The notes beneath the pieces are model-generated. The model did no database searches. It saw only the letters and a program-made list of their open reading frames with translations, and was not told the origin of the DNA. The translations under genes were made by a program, and so were the position numbers. DNA of 64,000 nt from IMG/VR virus record IMGVR_UViG_3300008110_000030, positions 98,707 through 162,706 of that record; one strand, given 5' to 3'. This DNA comes from a virus. Shown piece after piece: positions 1-8,743 of the stretch (within the stretch, counting starts at the first letter, position 1; each line of letters starts with the position of its first letter).

Positions 1-19
1 ATGAATTTCCAAACATAAT

Positions 20-454
20 ATGAATATAGATCTAAACAAATATAAACAATTCGTAGAAGCAGTTACTAGCACAGCCAGTAATGATTTGACCACATTTATG
101 AATCGATGTGATGAGCTAGACGGCAATTTTGATTCTAAAACAGATACACACGGTCCTGATATTAATGTGCCGTTGTTAATTACTGCATGTTTTGGACTGG
201 CAGCTGAAGCTGGAGAATTTATTGAAGTTCCTAAGAAAATTGTCTTTCAAGGTAAACCACTTGGCGATGATGAAGTATTTCATATGAAACGTGAACTAGG
301 TGACGTCATGTGGTACTGGATCAATGCTTGCCGAGCATTAAATCTTGATCCTAATGAAGTTATTGCCGAAAACGTTCGAAAATTGGAATCACGCTATCCA
401 GGCGGTAAGTTTGACGCATACTATTCCGAAAATAGAAAAGACGGAGACCTTTGA
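20..454 (+). CDS. mazG: MazG-like nucleotide pyrophosphohydrolase
   Basis: A 144-residue protein that probably hydrolyses (d)NTPs or related nucleotides to monophosphates. The metal-binding signature of the all-alpha NTP-PPase (MazG) superfamily is visible: EAGEF at residues 63-67 (E63, E66) and ExxD at E92/D95 in a helix followed by MWYW. The length suits a single-domain phage MazG rather than the two-domain bacterial enzyme. MazG is frequent in marine T4-like phages, where a role in altering host nucleotide or ppGpp pools has been proposed; which substrate this one uses cannot be read from sequence. It is the first gene of the window and is followed by a promoter region. Confidence 0.85.
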   Translation: MNIDLNKYKQFVEAVTSTASNDLTTFMNRCDELDGNFDSKTDTHGPDINVPLLITACFGLAAEAGEFIEVPKKIVFQGKPLGDDEVFHMKRELGDVMWYWINACRALNLDPNEVIAENVRKLESRYPGGKFDAYYSENRKDGDL

Positions 455-466
455 TAAAATTGTGTG

Positions 467-495
467 TTGACATAACTTGCAATATCATTTAATAT
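467..495 (+). promoter_or_regulatory. Putative sigma70-type promoter
   Basis: TTGACA (467-472), 17 bp, then TAATAT (490-495, a 4/6 match to TATAAT). A better -10 match, TATACT at 503-508, lacks a -35 at proper distance. The site lies in the 73-bp gap before the gene at 528, which has a GAAAGG Shine-Dalgarno (SD) sequence. Confidence 0.5.
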
Positions 496-527
496 TATAG
501 TGTATACTTTTAATATGAAAGGTCAGT

Positions 528-935
528 ATGTTAGCACACATTTATCGTGGAATCTTAGACATTCTTCACAATCATTATAGTCAGCTTCGAAAAAACTTAA
601 CTGAGCATATTCGACGTTTTGATGAAACTAATTTAGAAGAAAAATTAAGTGATGTCAGTGTATACGGTTTCTGGCGTATGCTACTTGAATTAACTTTCAA
701 CACCTATATCCATATTTGTTTGGGCGTAGGTATTTTATTGGCATTCTTACTTGTATTAGTATCTTGGCCAATTAGGGCAATCTTTGGATTGTATTTTCAC
801 ACAGTGTCTGTTAAAAATCAGATGATGTATGATATGTCTATGCAAGATAATCAAGGGGCACAAGTTAATCTGCCTAAATATAATGTTAGTGAAGGGAAGA
901 AACAAGTTGCAAGTCCAACCAAAAGATCCAAGTAA
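528..935 (+). CDS. Single-pass membrane protein, unknown
   Basis: A 135-residue protein I do not recognise. The first 60 residues are polar and charged. A long hydrophobic stretch at about residues 62-88 (ICLGVGILLAFLLVLVSW core) is a clear membrane segment, and the basic C-terminus ends in KRSK. It follows a promoter-like region and is the first of a run of closely packed small genes that leads into the clamp loader gene. Function unknown. Confidence 0.6.
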   Translation: MLAHIYRGILDILHNHYSQLRKNLTEHIRRFDETNLEEKLSDVSVYGFWRMLLELTFNTYIHICLGVGILLAFLLVLVSWPIRAIFGLYFHTVSVKNQMMYDMSMQDNQGAQVNLPKYNVSEGKKQVASPTKRSK

Positions 936-1074
936 GGGACATTTTTATGTCAGTCTTGCTAAAAGTGCTATTCGTATTGTAGCAGGCGTCTGTTTGATTA
1001 CAGGCAATTTGCTAATGGCAGGTGTTTGCTTTATAATGGCAGAAGTATTAGGCATAGTTGAGGAATTAGTATGA
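883..1074 (+). CDS. Small hydrophobic protein, start uncertain
   Basis: The C-terminal 40 residues form a membrane-like protein (IRIVAGVCLITGNLLMAGVCFIMAEVLGI core) ending in VEELV. No well-placed SD precedes any start in this frame: ATG 883, GTG 889 and TTG 907 are all inside the end of the previous gene. The hydrophobic part (from about 955) looks real, because it fills the space between its neighbours and its stop overlaps the next ATG. The first 20 residues may not be translated. Function unknown. Confidence 0.4.
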   Translation: MLVKGRNKLQVQPKDPSKGHFYVSLAKSAIRIVAGVCLITGNLLMAGVCFIMAEVLGIVEELV

Positions 1075-1343
1075 GTGGAAAATGGCATGGTGGTAAAGGA
1101 AGTAGCCCACGTCCTTATAGCGTGACCCAACAAACATTTGAAAGTAATTGGGAACTGGCTTTTGGTAAAAAGGAAAATAAAATGAGTCCAAAAATTGAAG
1201 ATATGAAAAAAGGAACTTGTGGTTGTGGCAGAAGTCCTACTGGTGACTGTTGCGGTTGGCATGGTCTAACTGAAGAACAGTATCAGGTCAAATTAGAAGA
1301 ATACATGACCAATCGAGAAGATATAAAAGGCAATGAAGCATAA
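1071..1343 (+). CDS. Fused small proteins with CDGSH-like cysteine motif
   Basis: A 90-residue protein in two parts. Residues 1-33 (MSGKWHGGKG start, ELAFGKK end) resemble a small basic protein common in T4-like phages. Residues 38-90 start at an internal ATG (1182) and carry CGCGRSPTGDCCGWH, reminiscent of the CDGSH iron-sulphur motif (CxCxxS...CDGSH) but one residue shorter and with CCGWH in place of CDGSH. The DNA before the internal ATG is an intact intergenic-type translation signal (AGGAAAATAAAATG) that occurs twice more in this window directly after a TAA stop, so two genes may have fused by loss of a stop. The second part may also be made alone. Function unknown. Confidence 0.55.
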   Translation: MSGKWHGGKGSSPRPYSVTQQTFESNWELAFGKKENKMSPKIEDMKKGTCGCGRSPTGDCCGWHGLTEEQYQVKLEEYMTNREDIKGNEA

Positions 1344-1503
1344 TCAATTATTAAATGATCTTGTGATACAATTACACGATATTGCTAGGATTATAGAACA
1401 ACAAATAGGCATTGGACAGTTAAGCAACGATGTTCGAAACGTTGCTGATAGACTGCACACATTAACAAATGAATTAGGTAACCAGCAAAAGGCAAAAGAA
1501 TGA
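1333..1503 (+). CDS. Small conserved phage protein, unknown
   Basis: A 56-residue helical, polar protein (MKHNQLLND start, ADRLHTLTNEL near the end). It overlaps the previous gene by 11 bp and its stop overlaps the ATG of the clamp loader gene (ATGA), so translation of the three is probably coupled. Proteins of this kind are common between small genes in marine T4-like phages, but no function is known to me. Confidence 0.55.
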   Translation: MKHNQLLNDLVIQLHDIARIIEQQIGIGQLSNDVRNVADRLHTLTNELGNQQKAKE

Positions 1504-2423
1504 ATCAATTATGGGTAGAAAAATATCGGCCTAAAAACGTAGACGGATACGTGTTTAGAGATGAGAATCAACGTAAACAAGTTGAAGCATGGATTAAGCA
1601 AGGCAGTATTCCGCATCTATTGTTAAGCGGCAGTCCTGGAATTGGCAAAACTACCCTAGCTAAACTACTACTTAATGAATTAGAAATCCCACAGTATGAT
1701 ATCTTAGAAATTAACGCAAGTCGTGAACGAGGTATTGGTGAAGTCCGTGAAAGGATTACTAACTTTATTCAAATGATGCCGTTTGGTCCATTTAAAGTTG
1801 TACTACTTGACGAGGCAGATTATCTAACTCCAGAAGCACAGGCAGCTATGCGAGGTGTTATGGAAGAATATTCTGGGACCAGTAGATTTATTTTAACTTG
1901 TAATCATCCTAATCAAATTATTCCAGCTATACACAGTCGTTGTCAGCAGTTTCACTTTGAAAAAATTGATCAAACTGAATTTACTGCTCGTGCGGCAACC
2001 ATCCTAGTTGAAGAAGGTATCGACTTTGATCTAGATAACTTAGACACATTTGTTAAGGCAACATATCCAGACTTGCGCAAATGCATCAACATGGTACAAC
2101 AAAACTGTCGTGATGGTAATTTGCTAGCACCTTCTAAATCTGATTCAGGAATGCAAGATTGGAAGATTAAAATGGTTGAGCAGTTTAAAGCTGGCAAGAT
2201 CAGTGATGCAAGAAAAACTATCTGTGCAAGTGCTAGACCAGAAGATCTTGACAGTGTGTACAGATGGATGTATGATAATTTAGATGTGTTTAGTAAAGAT
2301 GAAGAACTGCAAGACCAAGCAGTGATTATAATTAAACAAGGTCTAGTTGATCATACATTGATTGCTGATCCAGAAATTAATCTATCAGCAACATTAATTA
2401 AATTAGCCAAATTAGGAAAGTAA
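1500..2423 (+). CDS. 44: Clamp loader ATPase subunit (gp44)
   Basis: The AAA+ subunit of the clamp loader, which opens the gp45 ring and places it on primer-template DNA. It has 307 residues, close to the T4 gp44 length. Walker A is GSPGIGKTT at residues 44-52, Walker B is VVLLDEAD at 100-107, and the SRC arginine-finger motif is at 146-148. The N-terminal WVEKYRP is typical of RFC/gp44 proteins. Its partners in this window are gp45 (27.7 kb) and gp43 (24.9 kb). The small subunit gp62, which follows gp44 in T4, is not next to it here. Confidence 0.95.
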   Translation: MNQLWVEKYRPKNVDGYVFRDENQRKQVEAWIKQGSIPHLLLSGSPGIGKTTLAKLLLNELEIPQYDILEINASRERGIGEVRERITNFIQMMPFGPFKVVLLDEADYLTPEAQAAMRGVMEEYSGTSRFILTCNHPNQIIPAIHSRCQQFHFEKIDQTEFTARAATILVEEGIDFDLDNLDTFVKATYPDLRKCINMVQQNCRDGNLLAPSKSDSGMQDWKIKMVEQFKAGKISDARKTICASARPEDLDSVYRWMYDNLDVFSKDEELQDQAVIIIKQGLVDHTLIADPEINLSATLIKLAKLGK

Positions 2424-2887
2424 TGGTTAGAAAAAATTCAGCTAAAGGACGTGATAGTTATGATGCTGAGATAGGGGGTAGTGTTATCCCCTTTTTTAAT
2501 CGCAATGTGACCCCGTATGCTACAGAAGCGGGCGGACCTAAGTTTGATTTAATTCCAGTTACTAAACAAAAAGACATAATGATTAATCATGCTAGGATGT
2601 ATGCCCAGCAAGAATATGATCGCATTATGGAGTTAGTAGCAGTATTAGAAAAACAAGCTCAAGAAATTAAACGTAGGTTAGATGTTACTGATGCTGTTCA
2701 TGCGGCAGTATATCAGTTTCAGCCTGTAATGGGAAATTGCTATTGGTTAGCGTGGGATAAAAGAAAACAACACATGTTGTTAACTCAGAATGGTCCTAAT
2801 GACTGGTCTTCAGGGCCGCCAGAAGACTATGAATATCAAACCAAGGTAAAGTACATGGGCGACCATACTTGGATGGAAATAGAATAA
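2423..2887 (+). CDS. DUF2452-family protein
   Basis: A 154-residue protein whose core (PYATEAGGPKFDL, then NHARMYAQQEYDRIMELV and a C-terminal domain ending in KYMGDHTWMEIE) I recognise as DUF2452, a family of unknown function found in phages and bacteria. A heptad-like helix at residues 55-90 suggests oligomerisation. It shares the last base of the gp44 stop, occupies the slot that gp62 has in T4, and ends inside a bidirectional terminator. Similarity to gp62 is not visible, so I do not call it a clamp loader subunit. Confidence 0.75.
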   Translation: MVRKNSAKGRDSYDAEIGGSVIPFFNRNVTPYATEAGGPKFDLIPVTKQKDIMINHARMYAQQEYDRIMELVAVLEKQAQEIKRRLDVTDAVHAAVYQFQPVMGNCYWLAWDKRKQHMLLTQNGPNDWSSGPPEDYEYQTKVKYMGDHTWMEIE

Positions 2888-2908
2888 AAGGGGCACAAGG
2901 CCCCTTTT

Positions 2909-2914
<6 letters not shown>
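2882..2914. terminator. Bidirectional Rho-independent terminator
   Basis: The inverted repeat GAATAAAAGGGGC / GCCCCTTTTTTATTC with loop ACAAG lies between convergent genes. It has a GC core and T-runs on both strands, and it contains the stop codons of both the DUF2452 gene (plus) and phoH (minus). Confidence 0.9.
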
Positions 2915-4995
<2,081 letters not shown>

Positions 4996-5005
4996 AGGAT
5001 AAAAA

Positions 5006-5641
5006 ATGAGTTTTACATTTAATTTTACAAAACAGCAATTAGAACAAATGATTCCAGGTAATGCTTACCTAACTCATTGGTACGAAGCACTTTCTGCTAT
5101 TTTGCCTGAATATGAAATTAATACTCCACAACGAGTAGCGGCATTTATTGCACAATGCGCACACGAGTCAGGTGGATTCAAAGCACTAAAAGAAAATTTA
5201 AATTACAAGGCAGCGACACTGCGTAAAATTTTCCCTAAGTATTTCCCTACAGATGAATTGGCTGCAAAATATGCCGCAATGCCAAACAAGCAAGAAGCAA
5301 TTGCCAATTTGGTCTATGCTAATCGTATGGGCAACGGCGGTCCAGAAACTGGTGACGGCTATCGCTACTGCGGTCGTGGACTTATTCAATTGACTGGTAA
5401 GGAAAACTATTCATGGTTCGCAGCCAGTTTAGAAATGCCAGTTGAAGATGTTCCAGAATATCTAGGCACATTTGAAGGTGCTGTCCAATCAGCTTGCTGG
5501 TTCTGGGAAACAAATAACTTAAACCAATGGGCAGACAAGGGCGACATTCTAACATTGACCAAACGTATTAACGGTGGCACAATTGGCTTAGAAGATCGTA
5601 TCAAACATTTTAATCACGCTGTTCATGTATTAGGACACTAA
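5006..5641 (+). CDS. GH19-type endolysin
   Basis: A 211-residue peptidoglycan hydrolase of the glycoside hydrolase 19 (chitinase-like lysozyme) fold. The putative catalytic glutamate is E54 in AQCAHESGGF, and the hallmark CGRGLIQLTGKENY is at residues 122-135. There is no signal peptide, so release to the cell wall needs the holin. The SD AAAGGAT precedes the ATG. It heads the lysis cassette, followed two bases later by the i-spanin gene. A second GH19 protein with a capsid-targeting-like leader is encoded at 20795. Confidence 0.9.
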   Translation: MSFTFNFTKQQLEQMIPGNAYLTHWYEALSAILPEYEINTPQRVAAFIAQCAHESGGFKALKENLNYKAATLRKIFPKYFPTDELAAKYAAMPNKQEAIANLVYANRMGNGGPETGDGYRYCGRGLIQLTGKENYSWFAASLEMPVEDVPEYLGTFEGAVQSACWFWETNNLNQWADKGDILTLTKRINGGTIGLEDRIKHFNHAVHVLGH

Positions 5642-5642
5642 T

Positions 5643-6107
5643 ATGTGGCTATTGACATTCTTGCCTGATAGCTTGTTAATGTATATCATTAACGGCATAT
5701 TGGTCACTGGAGCTGTAAGTTTCTTTTTAAGTTTTTTTGTTCTACACAAAATTCTAAATAAATTTCCTGCTCTAGCACCATATCACTTGATAATACAAAT
5801 CGTCAGCGTAGTATTATTAGTATCAGGCATTTATTTCAAAGGCGGATATAGCACTGAAATGATGTGGCGTGAGCGAGTAAAAGAAGCAGAAGCCAAAGTT
5901 GCTGTTGTTGAACAACAAAGTCAATTGCTCAATACACAGCTAGAACAAGAACGCAAGAAAAAACAACAGGTCAAAGTAGAGTACTACAATACTGTAAAAA
6001 CTGAAATTAAAGAAGTTGAAAAAGTTATCAATGCCAAATGTGAAGTGGATCCTAACGTAAACGATCTGCATAATAAAGCGGCAACTAATCCGGAGAAAGC
6101 AAAATGA
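5643..6107 (+). CDS. Inner-membrane spanin (Rz-like)
   Basis: A 154-residue protein with two hydrophobic segments (about residues 10-32 and 43-63), then a charged coiled coil (residues 77-130, EAEAKVAVVEQQ... KKKQQ) that would extend into the periplasm. The next gene encodes a small lipoprotein that starts 4 bases before this gene ends; this i-spanin/o-spanin layout is the main basis for the call. Classical Rz has one membrane segment, so the two here are slightly unusual. Confidence 0.7.
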   Translation: MWLLTFLPDSLLMYIINGILVTGAVSFFLSFFVLHKILNKFPALAPYHLIIQIVSVVLLVSGIYFKGGYSTEMMWRERVKEAEAKVAVVEQQSQLLNTQLEQERKKKQQVKVEYYNTVKTEIKEVEKVINAKCEVDPNVNDLHNKAATNPEKAK

Positions 6108-6373
6108 AAAGATTAGTACTGCTACTTCCAACAATTTTATTAACAGGGTGTTTAGCAACGGCTCCAGTTGTTCCTAAATGGCCTGATGTTCCCAAGGAGC
6201 TATTAGTAGAATGTCCTAATTTAAAAACTGTAGAACCTACAAATAATAAAATTAGCACACTAATAGAAACTGTTGCTGATAATTATAAAGAATATTATGA
6301 GTGCAAGGACAAGGTCGAGGATTGGATCACTTGGTATAACGGGCAACAAAAATTGTGGGAAACACTTAAATAG
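6104..6373 (+). CDS. Outer-membrane spanin lipoprotein (Rz1-like)
   Basis: An 89-residue lipoprotein: KRLVLLLPTILLTGC gives a signal peptide with lipobox LTGC (Cys16), followed by a proline-rich stretch (APVVPKWPDVP) typical of o-spanins and a helical C-terminus. Its ATG overlaps the end of the i-spanin gene by 4 bp. Together the pair would bridge the periplasm and fuse inner and outer membranes in the last step of lysis, which implies a Gram-negative host. Confidence 0.8.
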   Translation: MKRLVLLLPTILLTGCLATAPVVPKWPDVPKELLVECPNLKTVEPTNNKISTLIETVADNYKEYYECKDKVEDWITWYNGQQKLWETLK

Positions 6374-6394
6374 TAGTATATTAAGGAGCGAGTG

Positions 6395-6697
6395 ATGGAA
6401 GATAAAAAATTACTCAAGTGGGTGTTCATTATGTTGTTGGCACCGCTTGTGTTAGCATACTTTAGCAATGGCGGAGAAAGTTTCCGATACCCTTGCCAAA
6501 ATCCAGCAAACTGGGATAAAGAAATGTGTAAAATGCCAACATGTGATGTAACCCGCACATGTCCAGAGCATATTTTTAAAGGTCAACGAGACCCAAGACT
6601 AGGACCCCCAAAAGATGAACCAAATAAAACAACTACTACACCGACTCCGTCAGCGAGTTTCGGACCTACTACGCAAGGAGCAAACTGTGGAAAATAA
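6395..6697 (+). CDS. Small membrane-anchored Cys-rich protein
   Basis: A 100-residue protein with one N-terminal hydrophobic segment (WVFIMLLAPLVLAYF), then a segment with five cysteines (PCQNP, MCKMPTCD, TCPEH) and a Thr/Pro-rich tail. ATG 6395 is chosen because AAGGAG lies 6 nt upstream; a GTG one codon earlier is less likely. It sits within the lysis cassette. Related proteins occur next to holins in T4-like phages from memory; its role is unknown. Confidence 0.6.
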   Translation: MEDKKLLKWVFIMLLAPLVLAYFSNGGESFRYPCQNPANWDKEMCKMPTCDVTRTCPEHIFKGQRDPRLGPPKDEPNKTTTTPTPSASFGPTTQGANCGK

Positions 6698-7223
6698 CAC
6701 AACCCCAACACACATCTATACTGAAGAGCAGTTAATGGCTCGACTAAAATTCTTTATCGGCATTTGTCTATCATTGACATTGTTTGGTATTGTATTTGTT
6801 GTGCTTTACTCATTAATTTTTGTAACACAACCTTTAAACGCTATCAGTCCAATTGATCAAAAGTTCTTTGAATTGATTATCCCAATTGCTACATTCTTAA
6901 CAGGTACACTAAGCGGTATTATGTTAGCTGGTGGTGATAAAGATTTAAGAGCAAAAGCATTAGATGCGGCTAACAAGGCGCCAACAGTAAGTCCAGCACC
7001 AACAACTCCTGCTCCAGGCGGTTTTAAGGCAGCTCCTGCATTTGGAGCAACTGCTCCTAGTAGTTTTGGAACTACTGCACCAACAGGATTTGGCGGAGCA
7101 CCACTAGGTGGAAACACAATGAGTACACCATTCAATGCTGAGCCAAGTTGGGGTACAACTCCAATTGCAACCACAGCAAGTGGTAAAAAGATTGTTCCAG
7201 AAGAACCACAACCTGAGCTATAA
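6687..7223 (+). CDS. Two-TM protein with low-complexity tail (holin-like candidate)
   Basis: A 178-residue protein that starts at GTG 6687 (AAGGAG 6 nt upstream), overlapping the previous gene by 11 bp. Two membrane segments lie near residues 22-46 and 62-82, then an Ala/Pro/Thr/Gly/Phe-rich tail with repeated GFxxAP-like units ends in PEEPQPEL. The next gene has the same layout and also ends in QPEL. A membrane role in lysis is likely from context; whether it is a holin, antiholin or accessory protein is not decidable here. Confidence 0.5.
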   Translation: MENNTTPTHIYTEEQLMARLKFFIGICLSLTLFGIVFVVLYSLIFVTQPLNAISPIDQKFFELIIPIATFLTGTLSGIMLAGGDKDLRAKALDAANKAPTVSPAPTTPAPGGFKAAPAFGATAPSSFGTTAPTGFGGAPLGGNTMSTPFNAEPSWGTTPIATTASGKKIVPEEPQPEL

Positions 7224-7229
7224 TATACC

Positions 7230-7637
7230 ATGTCATCGGTGAGCGAACAAAAGAAAGAAGATTGGATGAATACTAAATGGCGTCCAATGATGGGTTGGAT
7301 GTACATGGTAGTATGTATTGCTGACTTTGTTATCTTTCCAGTACTATGGAGTTTAGTACAAGCTCTACATGGTGGCAGAGTAGAAACACAATGGAGCCCA
7401 ATTACACTTAATGGTGCAGGATTGTTTCATATGGCCATGGGTGCTATATTGGGTATTGCAGTTTATGGTCGTACACAAGAAAAGTTAAATGGTGTAAACA
7501 ATGTTGGTACACAACCTACAGCACCTACTACAATTCCTAGTACGACAACAACTTTCAGTGGCGGGTTTTCTCAACAGCCATTGACTTCAAGTACAGGAAA
7601 GCCAATGCCGGCACAAGCTGTACAACCAGAACTTTAA
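7230..7637 (+). CDS. Putative holin (3-TM-holin-like)
   Basis: A 135-residue protein with WRPMMGWMYMVVCIADFVIF as the first membrane segment, LWSLVQAL, and a further segment around GLFHMAMGAILGIAVYGRTQEKL. The WRP-(hydrophobic)-GRTxEK pattern resembles the 3-TM holin superfamily known from gene transfer agents and phages. The C-terminal 40 residues are Thr/Pro/Ser-rich and end in QPEL, as does the preceding protein. The context (endolysin and spanins just upstream) supports a holin. An internal ATG at 7266 could be an alternative start. Confidence 0.6.
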   Translation: MSSVSEQKKEDWMNTKWRPMMGWMYMVVCIADFVIFPVLWSLVQALHGGRVETQWSPITLNGAGLFHMAMGAILGIAVYGRTQEKLNGVNNVGTQPTAPTTIPSTTTTFSGGFSQQPLTSSTGKPMPAQAVQPEL

Positions 7638-7647
7638 AGGAAAAATT

Positions 7648-7761
7648 ATGTTAGAAACATTATTTTGGTTAGCATTAGGTGCATTTGTTGGTTGGAATTT
7701 CCCTCAACCAGAATTTGCAAAAACAATACAGGCTAGAGTTTTAGCCATGTTTAAAAAATAA
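7648..7761 (+). CDS. Very small membrane protein
   Basis: A 37-residue protein (MLETLFWLALGAFVGWNF start, VLAMFKK end) with an AAAGGA SD 7 nt upstream. One hydrophobic helix is followed by a short amphipathic basic segment. I recall near-identical small proteins in marine T4-like phages. It could be an accessory lysis protein, but this is inference from position. Confidence 0.6.
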   Translation: MLETLFWLALGAFVGWNFPQPEFAKTIQARVLAMFKK

Positions 7762-7771
7762 GGAAAATAAA

Positions 7772-8062
7772 ATGAAACTATTAGCAACAGCAATTTTTAC
7801 AAGTATGTTAGCATTTGGTACAGTAGCCTGTGCTAAAGAAGAACCAAAAAAAGAAGTAGCAGAAATTAAGAAAACTTCTGCTCCTGCATCAGCTCCAGCA
7901 GATGCTAAAAAAGACGAAGCTCCAAAAACTAAAAAAGCATGTATCAAAACTACAGACGCCAAAACAGGTAAAGAAGTTGAAAAGTGCAAAGTGGTTAAAA
8001 TTCACGAAAAGCATGAAGGTACAAAAGTTGAAGGCGCAACTAAGGAATCTGGCAAGAAATGA
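7772..8062 (+). CDS. Secreted Lys-rich protein
   Basis: A 96-residue protein with an N-terminal signal sequence (LLATAIFTSMLAFGTVACA) and a very lysine-rich mature part (KEEPKKEVAEIKK, then KKACIKTTDAKTGKEVEKCKVV). The signal region contains a cysteine but TVAC is a poor lipobox, so cleavage after ACA by signal peptidase I is equally plausible. It is translated from the AGGAAAATAAAATG signal and overlaps the next lipoprotein gene by 4 bp. It may be exported to the periplasm late in infection; function unknown. Confidence 0.55.
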   Translation: MKLLATAIFTSMLAFGTVACAKEEPKKEVAEIKKTSAPASAPADAKKDEAPKTKKACIKTTDAKTGKEVEKCKVVKIHEKHEGTKVEGATKESGKK

Positions 8063-8451
8063 GAAAATTACTTTTTACTGGTATGGTGGTTATTTCCTTA
8101 ACTGGCTGTGCTAGTATTAAGGAAATGGTTCCAAGTTTTTCCGATGTTAATCAATCATCAAAAATTATCGATGTTAGACAAAGTGTGGCGCAGTTGAATT
8201 GTAAAGAAGCACATGCGCCACAAGTTAAAGTTATTAAAGATAATTTACAATGGTTTGTTATGTATAGTGAAAGCAAGGGCTGGCGTCAAAATGATGTTAT
8301 CAAGCTAGTCAAACCAATTCAAGATACAGTTGATGATTTTTATAAGCGTAGTATAGACAAGCAAGGCACAGAAAGTTATTGTGAAATTAAGAAAAAAATT
8401 ATGACCACACAGACTGAAAAAGCTGCCAGTGCTATATTAGGGAGATTTTAA
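8059..8451 (+). CDS. Lipoprotein, unknown
   Basis: A 130-residue protein with signal peptide RKLLFTGMVVISLTGC (lipobox LTGC, Cys17). The mature part is helical and polar with two further cysteines (NCKEAH, YCEIKK). It is tightly packed between two genes (4-bp overlap upstream, stop sharing a base with the next ATG). It may act at the envelope in lysis or superinfection control; nothing specific is recognisable. Confidence 0.6.
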   Translation: MRKLLFTGMVVISLTGCASIKEMVPSFSDVNQSSKIIDVRQSVAQLNCKEAHAPQVKVIKDNLQWFVMYSESKGWRQNDVIKLVKPIQDTVDDFYKRSIDKQGTESYCEIKKKIMTTQTEKAASAILGRF

Positions 8452-8681
8452 TGATTGATAATTTGTATAAATTGGCACAAACTGGCGGACCAATTGGTGA
8501 ACGTGCTCAAATGGCTCTTATGCTAACTGAGCAACACAACAAAGGCGATATTACTGATAGTGAATTTCAAGAACTCATGCTAGACCTAACACGTCTTGAT
8601 GAAGTAACTGATAATGCCACTTCAATTGAATATAAGACTATGTTTGTGACCGCAGTATACGCTGTTGCACAACTGGCATAA
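8451..8681 (+). CDS. Small soluble protein, unknown
   Basis: A 76-residue helical protein (MIDNLYKLAQTGGPIGERAQMALML; QELMLDLTRLDEVTD). It is the last gene of the lysis operon and is followed by the terminator at 8700. No function recognised. Confidence 0.5.
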   Translation: MIDNLYKLAQTGGPIGERAQMALMLTEQHNKGDITDSEFQELMLDLTRLDEVTDNATSIEYKTMFVTAVYAVAQLA

Positions 8682-8699
8682 CAGGTTAAACAACTTTCA

Positions 8700-8730
8700 A
8701 AAGGCAGCTTGACAGTTGCCTTTCTTTGTT
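8700..8730 (+). terminator. Terminator hairpin overlapping the next promoter
   Basis: AAAGGCAGCT - TGAC - AGTTGCCTTT forms a 10-bp stem with one G-U pair and a 4-nt loop, followed by CTTTGTT. It ends the lysis operon. Its loop and the start of its 3' arm contain the -35 element of the dnaJ promoter. Confidence 0.75.
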
Positions 8731-8737
8731 ATATAAT
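8709..8737 (+). promoter_or_regulatory. Consensus sigma70 promoter of dnaJ-like gene
   Basis: TTGACA (8709-8714), 17 bp, TATAAT (8732-8737): a perfect consensus. Only 6 bp separate the -10 from ATG 8744, so the expected start of transcription is the start codon itself and the mRNA would be leaderless. The -35 lies in the loop of the upstream terminator hairpin. Confidence 0.85.
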
Positions 8738-8743
8738 AGTGTT

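Noticed and set aside
515-580. ATG at 515 placed 6 bp after a TATACT, like the leaderless starts
   Set aside because: The frame has only 21 codons and there is no -35 at the right distance; the ATG at 528 with an SD is better.
945-1262. Open frame of 105 codons on the minus strand
   Set aside because: Shadow of the coding frames at 883-1343; low-complexity Thr/Ser composition and no SD.
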